A stretch of 64,000 bases of DNA from Pacificibacter maritimus (GTDB lineage Bacteria > Pseudomonadota > Alphaproteobacteria > Rhodobacterales > Rhodobacteraceae). This document shows positions 18,048 to 25,906 of this stretch, one piece after another. Made by a program: the position numbers and the translations under genes. The stretch spans positions 1,194,031-1,258,030 of the forward strand of contig NZ_RKQK01000001.1 of NCBI RefSeq assembly GCF_003814915.1, written 5' to 3'. The notes under the pieces were generated by a model. The model was given only the letters and a program-made list of their open reading frames with translations. It was not told where the DNA came from and did not search any database. Within the stretch, counting starts at the first letter, position 1, and every line of letters starts with the position of its first letter.

Positions 18048-19790
18048 ATGAGTGATTTTTTAAACGTTTCCGTCTCATTGAATGGCCGCCGTTGGGTGGG
18101 TCCATCGCCTGAAAACGACCGCTTGGCCGAAGCCATGGCGCAGCACACAGATCTGCCCCTGCCCCTGTGCCAAACCCTGACACGGCGCGGGGTGGATCAA
18201 GACAGTGCAGCAGCATTTTTGGCCCCCTCGCTCAAAGACTTGCTGCCCGACCCGATGGTCTTGAAAGATATGGAACCTGCGGCCCAAAGGTTCATCAAAG
18301 CTCTCAAAAACCGCGAACGCATTGCTGTGTTTGCCGATTATGACGTGGATGGTGCGACCTCGGCTGCACTGTTGATCACCTTTTTGCGCGATATGGGCCA
18401 TAGCGCGACGCTCTATATTCCAGACCGCATTGACGAAGGTTACGGCCCGAATAATGAAGCCATGCAAGCACTCGCACGAGATCATGATCTGATTGTCTGC
18501 GTTGACTGCGGCACCCTTTCACATGGTCCAATTCAGGCTGCAAAAGGCGCGGATGTTGTCGTGCTGGATCACCACTTGGGCGGGGAAACTCTGCCTGAAT
18601 GTGTGGCCGTGGTAAATCCAAACCGCCAAGATGAGACAGGCGATTTGGCGCATCTTTGTGCCGCAGGCGTGGTGTTTTTGCTGCTCGTCGATGTGAATCG
18701 CCGCCTCCGTGGGGATAACATTCGCGGCCCCAATTTGATGCGGTATCTTGATTTGGTCGCCCTTGGCACCGTGGCGGATGTGGCGCCGCTGATTGGCGTC
18801 AACCGTGCGCTTGTGCGCCAAGGTCTGCGGGTTATGGCGGATCGTGAGCGGGTTGGCCTGCGCAAACTGGCTGATGTATCGCGCATGGATGCGGCGCCCA
18901 CCTCCTATAGTTTGGGTTTTCTTCTTGGCCCGCGCATCAATGCAGGCGGGCGCATCGGAGCGGCTGATTTAGGCGCCCGACTTTTGACCTCCACTGACGA
19001 AGTCGAAGCCCAGATGTTGGCTGAGCGTCTGGACTATCTCAACACCGAGCGACGCGAAATCGAAGGCAAAGTACGCGAGGCTGCGCTAGATCAAGCTGCC
19101 CAGCGCGGCTTGGACGGTCCTTTGGTTTGGGCCGCCGCCGATGGTTGGCATCCAGGGGTTGTGGGGATCGTGGCCTCGCGGCTAAAAGAATCGACCAACC
19201 GCCCTGCCATCGTGATCGGGTTTGATGGCGATGAGGGCAAAGGCTCAGGCCGTTCGATTTCTGGTGTTGATTTGGGCGCATCCATTCAACGCCTCGCCGC
19301 CGAGGGCTTATTGGTGAAAGGCGGTGGTCATAAAATGGCCGCTGGCCTGACCGTGATGCGCGATCAGTTGGAGCCAGCCATGGCGCGCCTGTCAGAACTT
19401 TTGAGCAAACAAGGTGCTGGCGATGCAGGCCCCGCAGATTTGAAACTCGATTCCTTATTGATGCCTGGGGCAGCCACAATTGAATTGATCAACAAGATCG
19501 AATCCGCAGGCCCTTACGGGGCATCCGCGGCCGCACCGCGCTTTGCTTTTCCATCTTGTATGATTCACTTTGCAAAACGCGTCGGGGAAAGCCACCTGAA
19601 GGTCACGTTTTCCGATGGCCAAGGTCCGCGCTTGGATGCGATTTGTTTTGGGGCTTTTGACACCAAACTTGGCCCTGCTCTCGAATCTCATGGCGGCAAG
19701 CGGTTTCACTTGGCTGGACGGTTGGAAATCAATACTTGGGGCGGGCGTCAATCAGTGCAACTGCGCCTAGAAGACGCTGCGGAGGCTTAA
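18048..19790 (+). CDS. recJ: Single-stranded-DNA-specific exonuclease RecJ
   Basis: 5'-3' exonuclease of the DHH family used in RecFOR recombination and mismatch repair. Conserved motifs in order: ADYDVDGATSAALL (about residue 97), VCVDCGT, VLDHHLGG (the DHH motif), and ALGTVADVAPL in the DHH domain; then the DHHA1 domain with GVVGIVASRLKE and GKGSGRSISG, GGHKMAAGLT. The C-terminal OB-like domain ends the protein at 580 aa, a usual length. A 100-base gap without recognised sites separates it from the isochorismatase-like gene. Confidence 0.97.
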   Translation: MSDFLNVSVSLNGRRWVGPSPENDRLAEAMAQHTDLPLPLCQTLTRRGVDQDSAAAFLAPSLKDLLPDPMVLKDMEPAAQRFIKALKNRERIAVFADYDVDGATSAALLITFLRDMGHSATLYIPDRIDEGYGPNNEAMQALARDHDLIVCVDCGTLSHGPIQAAKGADVVVLDHHLGGETLPECVAVVNPNRQDETGDLAHLCAAGVVFLLLVDVNRRLRGDNIRGPNLMRYLDLVALGTVADVAPLIGVNRALVRQGLRVMADRERVGLRKLADVSRMDAAPTSYSLGFLLGPRINAGGRIGAADLGARLLTSTDEVEAQMLAERLDYLNTERREIEGKVREAALDQAAQRGLDGPLVWAAADGWHPGVVGIVASRLKESTNRPAIVIGFDGDEGKGSGRSISGVDLGASIQRLAAEGLLVKGGGHKMAAGLTVMRDQLEPAMARLSELLSKQGAGDAGPADLKLDSLLMPGAATIELINKIESAGPYGASAAAPRFAFPSCMIHFAKRVGESHLKVTFSDGQGPRLDAICFGAFDTKLGPALESHGGKRFHLAGRLEINTWGGRQSVQLRLEDAAEA

Positions 19791-19892
19791 ATCCTTCGTG
19801 ATTTCAGCTCGTTCAAAAAAAATGAACTGGCCTGCAATTTATCTCTTGCGCAGCAACGGCTGGTCGCCTAAACACCAGCTCACGTCAATTGC

Positions 19893-19967
19893 GGTCCCTT
19901 CGTCTATCGGTTAGGACGCCAGGTTTTCAACCTGGAAAGAGGGGTTCAATTCCCCTAGGGACTGCCA
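19893..19967 (+). tRNA. tRNA-Glu (anticodon TTC), copy 1
   Basis: 75-base tRNA with encoded CCA. Acceptor GGTCCCT pairs with AGGGACT with a G-T first pair; the D arm contains GGTTAGGA. The anticodon stem CCAGG/CCTGG encloses loop TTTTCAA with anticodon TTC. The T arm is GGGG-TTCAATT-CCCC. An identical copy lies 312 bases downstream. Confidence 0.97.
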
Positions 19968-20204
19968 TTGACGTTAATATCCCTCCCCTAAAATTTCGCA
20001 TAAACCTAAAACAGATTTTTGTCTGATAAACCCTATGCGACGCACTGATGCCCTACGCTTTGCAACCACAAATGTGCATCAAGGGGCTAACCCTTTGCGC
20101 CTAGGGAGCTGTTGAATTTAAAGATAACAATTTTTCAAATTTTCTGCATTGGCCCCCTTGCGCTTTGCACACAGCTGACTTAAACACCGCCTCACGCCAA
20201 GCGC

Positions 20205-20279
20205 GGTCCCTTCGTCTATCGGTTAGGACGCCAGGTTTTCAACCTGGAAAGAGGGGTTCAATTCCCCTAGGGACTGCCA
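20205..20279 (+). tRNA. tRNA-Glu (anticodon TTC), copy 2
   Basis: Identical in all 75 bases to the first tRNA-Glu. The 30 bases just upstream of both copies are also alike (TAAACACC then CTCACG then CAA before the tRNA), which points to a tandem duplication of tRNA plus leader rather than two independent genes. Confidence 0.97.
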
Positions 20280-20322
20280 TTGGCGGATTAATTTCCACAA
20301 AAATATGAATAACAACACGCTC

Positions 20323-20339
20323 AAAACACGGCGTGTTTT
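20323..20339 (+). terminator. Possible terminator after the tRNA-Glu pair
   Basis: AAAACAC-GGC-GTGTTTT is a perfect 7-base-arm hairpin 44 bases after the second tRNA-Glu; an overlapping alternative pairs AACACGC at 20314 with GCGTGTT at 20331. The T tract is short (TTTT), so termination is uncertain. Confidence 0.4.
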
Positions 20340-20498
20340 AGCATGCCTTTGCGACGAGTTTGAGCCATGCAGCGCAGATCTTTTGTGATCTGAGCACCAT
20401 AAGCCGAAGGTCAAGTGTGCGAGACTAGGAGCTTTAAACACATCTAGCCTCATGAACATCGTGACTTCAGTCTGTTGCCCCCCCAATCGAAAAAGCAC

Positions 20499-21521
20499 CT
20501 ATCTGCGTGCGGCAGCATTTGGCAAATCTTGGTCCGCCAAAGTCGGCATCCCCGCAACATAGAAATTTGCGCAGGCCCGTCCTTGGTGTTTTGAAGCATA
20601 TAGCGCCGTATCCGCATTGTGCATCATTTGCTCTGCATCAATTTGGTCATATTGCTCAGTGGTTGTGATCCCCACCGATCCTGAAATACGGCAAACTGTA
20701 TCATTGAAAGGAACAGGGATTTCAAGCTGCGCGATGATACGTTCGGCCACCTTCATCAACTGATCCGCATCCGTCATCTTATGCATCACCACAATGAACT
20801 CATCCCCGCCGACACGGGCCACCAAATCTTCGGCTCGTGTTTCATCGACCAAGACTTTGGCAACATTTTGCAAAACGACATCCCCCGCCGCGTGACCAAG
20901 CGTGTCGTTCACGTCTTTGAAGTAATCCAGATCAATGTGCATCAAAGCAAAAGGCACACCTGCGCGGATCATTCTGCCCAGCACATGGTCCATGGCACGG
21001 CGGTTTTTCAAACCTGTAAGCGTATCGGTATAGGCTTGTTCTTCGGCTGCGACCTTTGCCCCTTGCAGGCGCGTATTTAACTGTTTGGTTTCTTCCAAAA
21101 CAGCTGATTTGGCTTCCACAAGATAGAGCATTTCGATCGCCAGATCTGTCGCTGCGAAATCCCCAGCCGTCAGCCGATAATCATGAACAGCATCCACAAC
21201 AGAAATGCCAAACGACAGGTTCAACAACATATCCGTGCTATTGGCCATGGGAGTGGCAATCCCTTTAAGCGGCGTCGATACCCCTGACTTGAATGTCATG
21301 TAGAGTTTCTTATCATCTGGAATGATCGTATTGGCAGATTTTCGACCGTCATCACGCAGATCAAATACGTCGAAAAAATTGTGGCCCAGCATCGCTGATT
21401 CGCCGCGCAATTTGCACAGGGTAGGCCCGATTTTTGTGATGATGCCCTGCGCATCCAAAATCAAATGCATCGGCATCAAACGGTCCAGCGCGCTGGCCTC
21501 AAGTTGGGTGACCAAAGCCAT
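20499..21521 (-). CDS. Diguanylate cyclase with N-terminal heme-NO-binding-associated (HNOBA-like) domain
   Basis: Likely synthesises c-di-GMP, partnered with the H-NOX protein just upstream. The N-terminal half (about residues 10-140) resembles the PAS-like HNOBA domain that accompanies H-NOX in guanylate cyclases, including TPLKGIATPM and ATDLAIEMLYLVEAKSAV, which leads into a coiled-coil linker. The GGDEF domain starts at TDTLTGLKNRRAMD and has an intact active site VGGDEF preceded by R-A-E-D, the RxxD inhibitory site. The H-NOX stop overlaps a GTG at 21527 as GTGA; I chose the ATG two codons later. Signal transfer from H-NOX is inferred from pairing. Confidence 0.88.
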   Translation of the reverse strand: MALVTQLEASALDRLMPMHLILDAQGIITKIGPTLCKLRGESAMLGHNFFDVFDLRDDGRKSANTIIPDDKKLYMTFKSGVSTPLKGIATPMANSTDMLLNLSFGISVVDAVHDYRLTAGDFAATDLAIEMLYLVEAKSAVLEETKQLNTRLQGAKVAAEEQAYTDTLTGLKNRRAMDHVLGRMIRAGVPFALMHIDLDYFKDVNDTLGHAAGDVVLQNVAKVLVDETRAEDLVARVGGDEFIVVMHKMTDADQLMKVAERIIAQLEIPVPFNDTVCRISGSVGITTTEQYDQIDAEQMMHNADTALYASKHQGRACANFYVAGMPTLADQDLPNAAARR

Positions 21522-21523
21522 CG

Positions 21524-22114
21524 TCACACCGCCTTCGCGGAGAGGTCAAAACTGCGCCCTTCGGAAAAGGCTTCTTCCAACAGTTGAATATTAATCACCT
21601 CTTCACCTGAATCGCGCCATCCTTGATGTTCCAAAAAGACCAAAGCGCCATAATCATCAGCCATGGCGCGCATGACGCCGAGCATCGCATAGCCAAATCC
21701 TGGCATCGAATGCTGGCAGGTCAAAGTATGACTGCCATCTTCATTTTCAAAAATGTTTAATTTGGGCACTTCAAGATCAGGCAAGGCGAGACGAGACCGC
21801 CCCTCGATTTCATTTAAGGAAAACATAAATTCGGTAAATTCATCACCGCCAAAACGCAACAATCTGCGAATGGCTTCGACATTGGGATGAGACACCAAAT
21901 AGGTGCCCAGATCTTCCAGCATGGCATCGACAGGTTTTTCCAAACTGCGCGCAGCCGCACTGAGCAACCGAATGGTGACCCCATCTGGATAGCTTAGCAT
22001 CGCTTCAAAGCTGTCTGATCCAAAATCTGTTTGTTCAGCAACCGAGGCCCAAATTTCTGGACCATATGTGTCGCGGACAAAGCACTGAATCGCGCGATTT
22101 ATCATACCATGCAT
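21524..22114 (-). CDS. H-NOX (heme-NO/oxygen binding) domain protein lacking the heme-ligand histidine
   Basis: Stand-alone H-NOX fold of 196 aa beginning MHGMINRAIQCFVRDTYG, the usual start of bacterial H-NOX proteins. Two hallmark sites are altered. The family block LDxLHxxxK that supplies the proximal heme histidine reads SLNEIEGRSR here, putting glutamate (E104, codon GAG) where histidine is expected near position 102-105. The YxSxR motif that holds the heme propionates reads QHSMP (about 135-139). The protein may therefore be heme-free or ligate heme differently. It is translationally coupled to a GGDEF partner. The alignment was done by eye; fold assignment is firm, loss of heme is inferred. 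Confidence 0.85.
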   Translation of the reverse strand: MHGMINRAIQCFVRDTYGPEIWASVAEQTDFGSDSFEAMLSYPDGVTIRLLSAAARSLEKPVDAMLEDLGTYLVSHPNVEAIRRLLRFGGDEFTEFMFSLNEIEGRSRLALPDLEVPKLNIFENEDGSHTLTCQHSMPGFGYAMLGVMRAMADDYGALVFLEHQGWRDSGEEVINIQLLEEAFSEGRSFDLSAKAV

Positions 22115-22221
22115 GAAATACAGGCCCTCTTACCTTACTAAGGGCTGTTGTAAGCCAGAGGACTTAAAAAAGTGCCAATGCCCATGGATTAATCAAAAAA
22201 AACACGCAGCGTCATTTTTTA

Positions 22222-22236
22222 TTGACCTTAGGGCAA
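22222..22236. promoter_or_regulatory. 15-base palindrome upstream of the H-NOX gene
   Basis: TTGACCTTAGGGCAA is a near-perfect palindrome (TTGnCCTnAGGnCAA) about 108 bases upstream of the H-NOX start. It resembles a regulator site with TTG/CAA ends, but the spacing is one base longer than the FNR/DNR consensus, so the binding protein is unknown. Confidence 0.3.
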
Positions 22237-22258
22237 CTTACAGCGATTTCGGCCTGCG

Positions 22259-23011
22259 TCAGAGCGGGCTTTTCGTTAAAAATCTAACGAAATCGGCAAC
22301 ATCTGCGAATACATGTGCAGCAAGATGCGCCAAATCATCGCGGCTTGCAGTGCCCGTCAAAACCCCGATCGGGCGCATGCCTGCGCGCTGCGCGGCCTCT
22401 AGGTCATGTAAACTATCGCCCACCATATATGTATCGGGCGCGGGCACCGCTAAATGTGCCGCAGCCGCCAGACAGCCCTCAGGTGCGGGTTTGGCACCAT
22501 GGCCGCTGTCGCAGCCGATAACGACTTCGAACAGTTCAGAAATATTGACCTGTTCCAAATGCTCACGCGCCACATGTTCAAAATCATTTGTCACAACGCC
22601 AAGGCGAAACCCTGCCTGTTTCAAGCCTTCAAGCGCTTGCTTCAATTGAGGCACGACCACTGGCGTCATGCTCATTTTTGACGGCATCAGATAATCAAGA
22701 ACTTCGCTATCGCTAAGTCCCGTGATGACCTGCGACAAAGCCTGCGCCACCTCGTATGCGGTACCGGCCACGGCCAAGCTGTCAGCTTGAAACGCGCCAT
22801 TGTCTAAATCAAAACCGACAGTATGTGCGATCTGGCGATCAAGATCTTGCGGAACCGCCTGACCTGCTTTGGCCAGCACAGCCTTTTCGCCCCGCGCCAA
22901 ATCTGCAATCATCGCGGCAGCCCAAGGCGCCCATGTTTTTTGAAAATCAAACAGCGTGCCGTCTTTATCAAACAAAATGGCTTTGGCAGGCTTGTTTAAA
23001 GTCTGGGTCAT
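22259..23011 (-). CDS. HAD-superfamily phosphatase (phosphoglycolate phosphatase-like)
   Basis: Cytoplasmic haloacid-dehalogenase-type phosphatase of 250 aa. The nucleophile motif AILFDKDGTLFD is near residue 15, a helical cap (about 25-95) follows, motif II is LGVVTND and motif III/IV is the KPAPEGCL then MVGDSLHDLEAA block with the metal-binding aspartates. This pattern fits the Gph/PGP subfamily, but substrates in the family vary widely. The ATG at 23011 is 2 bases past the DUF3572 stop, so both are on one transcript; a TTG four codons upstream is less likely. Confidence 0.88.
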   Translation of the reverse strand: MTQTLNKPAKAILFDKDGTLFDFQKTWAPWAAAMIADLARGEKAVLAKAGQAVPQDLDRQIAHTVGFDLDNGAFQADSLAVAGTAYEVAQALSQVITGLSDSEVLDYLMPSKMSMTPVVVPQLKQALEGLKQAGFRLGVVTNDFEHVAREHLEQVNISELFEVVIGCDSGHGAKPAPEGCLAAAAHLAVPAPDTYMVGDSLHDLEAAQRAGMRPIGVLTGTASRDDLAHLAAHVFADVADFVRFLTKSPL

Positions 23012-23013
23012 GG

Positions 23014-23292
23014 TCACGTCCAATGAATATCTGCGCCGCCGGGCATGGATTGGCGCGCTTTCAAAAAATCATGCGGGTCGATGCTAATACTAGTGGCGCA
23101 ATCGTTAACCCACTCATCATTCATGGTTATAAAATCAAGAACAGCCGTTAACAATTCAGTCTCGCCTGCGCGGGCGCGCAGATCGTCTTCGCCCAATCCT
23201 GTAGAGCTCAGAAAAATAGGTAAAATTTCGTCATTTCCGACGATCCAGACAAGGATTTTAAGCGCAATCGTTTCGGCGGTTTCTTGCTTCAC
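23014..23292 (-). CDS. DUF3572 family protein
   Basis: Helical protein of 92 aa matching DUF3572, found across Alphaproteobacteria without known function. Family features are ETIALKILVWIVGNDEILPI at the N-terminus, the middle GLGEDDLRARAG and the C-terminal VNDCATSISIDPHDFLKARQ. It is divergent from pleD across a 105-base gap and is followed tightly by the HAD phosphatase. Proximity to pleD hints at a cell-cycle or c-di-GMP connection, which is inference only. Confidence 0.85.
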   Translation of the reverse strand: MKQETAETIALKILVWIVGNDEILPIFLSSTGLGEDDLRARAGETELLTAVLDFITMNDEWVNDCATSISIDPHDFLKARQSMPGGADIHWT

Positions 23293-23333
23293 TTGTGGGT
23301 AACTCCTCTAGGTTGGAAACCCTTTGTTAACCT

Positions 23334-23348
23334 TTAAGGCGCATTTTA
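23334..23348. promoter_or_regulatory. Imperfect CtrA-like box upstream of pleD
   Basis: TTAA-GGCGCAT-TTTA matches the CtrA consensus at 7 of 8 fixed positions and lies 50 bases before the pleD start, in the divergent gap with DUF3572. GTTAAC and CTTAAC words are also nearby. Weak on its own. Confidence 0.3.
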
Positions 23349-23397
23349 GGGCCACAATCTTAACGTTCATCGCATAACATAATTACTCGGGCATACA

Positions 23398-24789
23398 ATG
23401 GCAGGACGCATCCTTATCGTCGACAATGTTCCGACGAACCGCATCATATTAAAGGTCAAATTGTCCTCTGCATTTTACGAGGTCATTCAGGCTGCCTCAG
23501 GGCGCGATGCAATGATGCGTGCCAAACAAGACCAGCCCGATATCATCATCCTTGATACCAATCTGGGCGATATGACCGCGCATGAGGCCTGCGCGCAACT
23601 CAAAGCCGATCCCATCACCTGCGACATTCCTGTTTTGATCGCCACGCCCGCTGCGGATACAGAAGCCAAAATAGCAGCACTCAAAGCGGGCGCTGACGAA
23701 TTTTTAACCAAACCCATCGACGAACTCACACTCACAGCAAGAGTGCGCGCCTTGTTGCGGGCGCGCTCAACAACGCATGAATTGCGCCGACGCAATGAAA
23801 CTGCGCGCACCCTAGGCTTTGCCGAAGCCCCCGTTAATTTCACAATGCCTGGAAAGATCGTCTTGGTTGGGCGCAACCCAGAAGATGCCATGACATGGCG
23901 CGCGGGCTTGCGCGGCTTGGTGCAAGACACGATCGAAATCTCCCAAGCGGATCGTGTGATTGAAAAAATCGCCGCCGATGACGCAGCAGATGTCTATTTG
24001 ATCTCGGCCGATATCATGGGCAGCACAGGGGGCTTGAGTTTGATTTCAGACATCAGAGCACGGGCCAACACCCGCTTTGCGGGCATTGTTGTGGTGCATG
24101 GGGCGCAAGACCGCAAAGAGGCGATTATGGCGCTGGATCTGGGCGCCAATGATATTATCACGCGCGGCGCTGATCCCGAAGAAATGGCCCTGCGCTTGCG
24201 CAGTCAAATGCGCAGCAAGAAAGAAGCAGACGCCCTGCGCAGCACCATTGACGAAGGCCTGCGCCTCGCGATGGTCGATCCTTTGACGGGCCTTTACAAT
24301 CGCCGCTACGCCCTGCCCCATATCGCGCAGATCGCACAGGCTTCCAACCAAGCAGGGCAAAATTTCGCGCTGATGCTGTTGGACTTGGACCGCTTCAAGC
24401 GGATCAATGACACCTATGGCCACGCGGTTGGCGATGAGGTGCTCAAAGAAGTGGCACTGCGGATGCAAAAATGCCTGCGCAGCGTTGATCTTGTGGCGCG
24501 CTACGGCGGCGAAGAATTTCTGATCTGTTTGCCGCAAATTTCACTGCGCGATGCCCGTATCACTGCCGAAAGGATCAGAGCTGCGATCTGCGATACCGCC
24601 GTGACCGTGACAGCGCAGGGAGACCCTGTGATGAGCTCTGTTTCAATCGGCTTGGCCATGGGGGGGGCGCCTGATGGCACGCCCGTGCAACATGACACCC
24701 AAGCGCTTTTGGACATTGCCGACCGCGCTTTATATGATGCCAAAGCCGAAGGGCGCAATCAGGTTACACTTGGACCCTTTGCTGCGTAA
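23398..24789 (+). CDS. pleD: PleD-type response regulator diguanylate cyclase
   Basis: c-di-GMP synthase controlling polar development in Alphaproteobacteria, 463 aa with the order receiver-receiver-GGDEF. The first receiver (1-120) has ILIVDN and phospho-acceptor D53 (IILDTNLGD) with the TKPID lysine. The second (about 155-270) keeps the fold but lacks a clear acceptor aspartate, as in the adaptor receiver of Caulobacter PleD. The GGDEF domain has ARYGGEEF at 370-374 and the inhibitory RxxD as R-S-V-D at 361-364. DivK, its operon partner in Caulobacter, is not adjacent. Followed by a strong bidirectional hairpin. Confidence 0.93.
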   Translation: MAGRILIVDNVPTNRIILKVKLSSAFYEVIQAASGRDAMMRAKQDQPDIIILDTNLGDMTAHEACAQLKADPITCDIPVLIATPAADTEAKIAALKAGADEFLTKPIDELTLTARVRALLRARSTTHELRRRNETARTLGFAEAPVNFTMPGKIVLVGRNPEDAMTWRAGLRGLVQDTIEISQADRVIEKIAADDAADVYLISADIMGSTGGLSLISDIRARANTRFAGIVVVHGAQDRKEAIMALDLGANDIITRGADPEEMALRLRSQMRSKKEADALRSTIDEGLRLAMVDPLTGLYNRRYALPHIAQIAQASNQAGQNFALMLLDLDRFKRINDTYGHAVGDEVLKEVALRMQKCLRSVDLVARYGGEEFLICLPQISLRDARITAERIRAAICDTAVTVTAQGDPVMSSVSIGLAMGGAPDGTPVQHDTQALLDIADRALYDAKAEGRNQVTLGPFAA

Positions 24790-24832
24790 GGCAGGCGATC
24801 GATCAAAGGGGATATCGCGCCAAGCACTAAAA

Positions 24833-24866
24833 AAATGGCAGCCCAACACAAGTTAGGCTGCCATTT
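24833..24866. terminator. Bidirectional terminator between pleD and the sigma-factor operon
   Basis: AAATGGCAGCC and GGCTGCCATTT form a perfect 11-base stem around a 12-base loop, between two converging transcription units. It has A/T-rich flanks on both sides, fitting termination in both directions. Confidence 0.75.
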
Positions 24867-24895
24867 GTGACTTTAAAAACCCTTTAAAATCAGAC

Positions 24896-25474
24896 CTATT
24901 TCCCCTTTGGCGCAGGTCCGTTCAGTCTGGGCTCACTGTGCTTGCCATCGCGCGCTCCAGATCGGTCGCCATCCACATGACGGGGCGGTCGGGTCAAAGC
25001 TTGATCCAAACGCTCGGCATAAACCGCACGCGCCTCGGGCGTCATTGCGGCCACTTGATCGGTGATCACCTCCGCACCGATTTGCTGTAATTCGGCCAAT
25101 CCATTGAGCTGCACCAACATCGCAGATTTAAAAGCATCTGCATCAAAAGGCTCTGCCGTGAGAACCGCTAGAATATCTTCGAACTGCGCTTGCACGGTGT
25201 TGCGCGCTTTATCTTGACGCCCCGCTTTGCCGATGAATGCCTGCCCTAAAGAGCGCTTTTGCCCCTTTTCAAAGGCCGCCACATAGGGCCCAAACCCGAT
25301 GTCACGCGATTGCATCACCCGCGCCCGATCCGCACCGGACTTGCTATCTCGATCCCCGCGCAAAGCAGCGCCTGCGATCAATCCAACCACAGCCAAGTTC
25401 AATGCCAAAGAGGCAATCAAAACGATCCGCATTGGGCGCGATGATTTGGAAATTGGCAGCTTCGTATCACTCAT
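24896..25474 (-). CDS. Membrane-anchored periplasmic heavy-metal-sensor-like protein
   Basis: 192 aa with one N-terminal membrane segment (about residues 17-38, IVLIASLALNLAVVGLIAGA) and a helical periplasmic domain related to the CpxP/ZraP/CnrX group called heavy-metal resistance sensors. Helices include the region LGQAFIGKAGRQDKARNTVQ and LTAEPFDADAFKSAM; the C-terminus is basic and proline-rich. It is the last gene of an operon with an ECF sigma factor and a small membrane protein, 3 bases after the latter. A role in sensing metal or envelope stress for the sigma factor is inferred from CnrX-type systems. Confidence 0.8.
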   Translation of the reverse strand: MSDTKLPISKSSRPMRIVLIASLALNLAVVGLIAGAALRGDRDSKSGADRARVMQSRDIGFGPYVAAFEKGQKRSLGQAFIGKAGRQDKARNTVQAQFEDILAVLTAEPFDADAFKSAMLVQLNGLAELQQIGAEVITDQVAAMTPEARAVYAERLDQALTRPPRHVDGDRSGARDGKHSEPRLNGPAPKGK

Positions 25475-25477
25475 CTT

Positions 25478-25906
25478 CTATCCTTCCGCAGCCAAGTCAA
25501 AAAAGCTTGGCACCAAATCGTCCAGCACATATTGCGCGGTAGAAACCTGCATTTGGGTGTCGGTGCTGATGGCGGCGCTTGACCAATTGCCTGTCGCCAC
25601 TTGCGACACAGTATTGGGCGCGCCAAGACCAAAGGCCAAGCCCATAACCGTGGCTGTGGCCAAACCTGCACCACCGCGCCAGCCGCCAATCAAATCAAGT
25701 AAACGATTCATGATGGATGGCGCAGCCGCAGTCTGTGGCGACTTTGCCCAGTCAGGCAAGCCCGCCCCCAATGAATCTTGTACGGCATCCGCATCTGCGA
25801 GAACGCGGGCCATAAAGCTATCCGAAGGCCGCGCAACTTCGGCACGCGCCGCATCAAAGAGAACATCCAAGTCAGCATCACCGAGCAGATCATCACGCTG
25901 TGTCAT
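25478..25906 (-). CDS. Small membrane protein, candidate anti-sigma factor
   Basis: Conserved-looking 142-aa protein with an acidic cytoplasmic N-terminus (DDLLGDADLDVLFDAAR), one membrane segment (about residues 80-98, ATATVMGLAFGLGAP) and a short outer part. It has no recognisable zinc motif of classical anti-sigma factors. It sits between the ECF sigma gene (14-base overlap) and the periplasmic sensor-like gene, the place of an anti-sigma factor, so I infer that role. Homologs in databases are sometimes labelled dihydroorotate dehydrogenase; nothing in this sequence supports that enzyme. The ATG at 25906 is preferred to a TTG at 25912. Confidence 0.7.
   Translation of the reverse strand: MTQRDDLLGDADLDVLFDAARAEVARPSDSFMARVLADADAVQDSLGAGLPDWAKSPQTAAAPSIMNRLLDLIGGWRGGAGLATATVMGLAFGLGAPNTVSQVATGNWSSAAISTDTQMQVSTAQYVLDDLVPSFFDLAAEG

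Noticed and set aside
20223-20498. 91-aa open frame overlapping the second tRNA-Glu
   Set aside because: Its C-terminal part is antisense to the tRNA, and no ribosome site is present.
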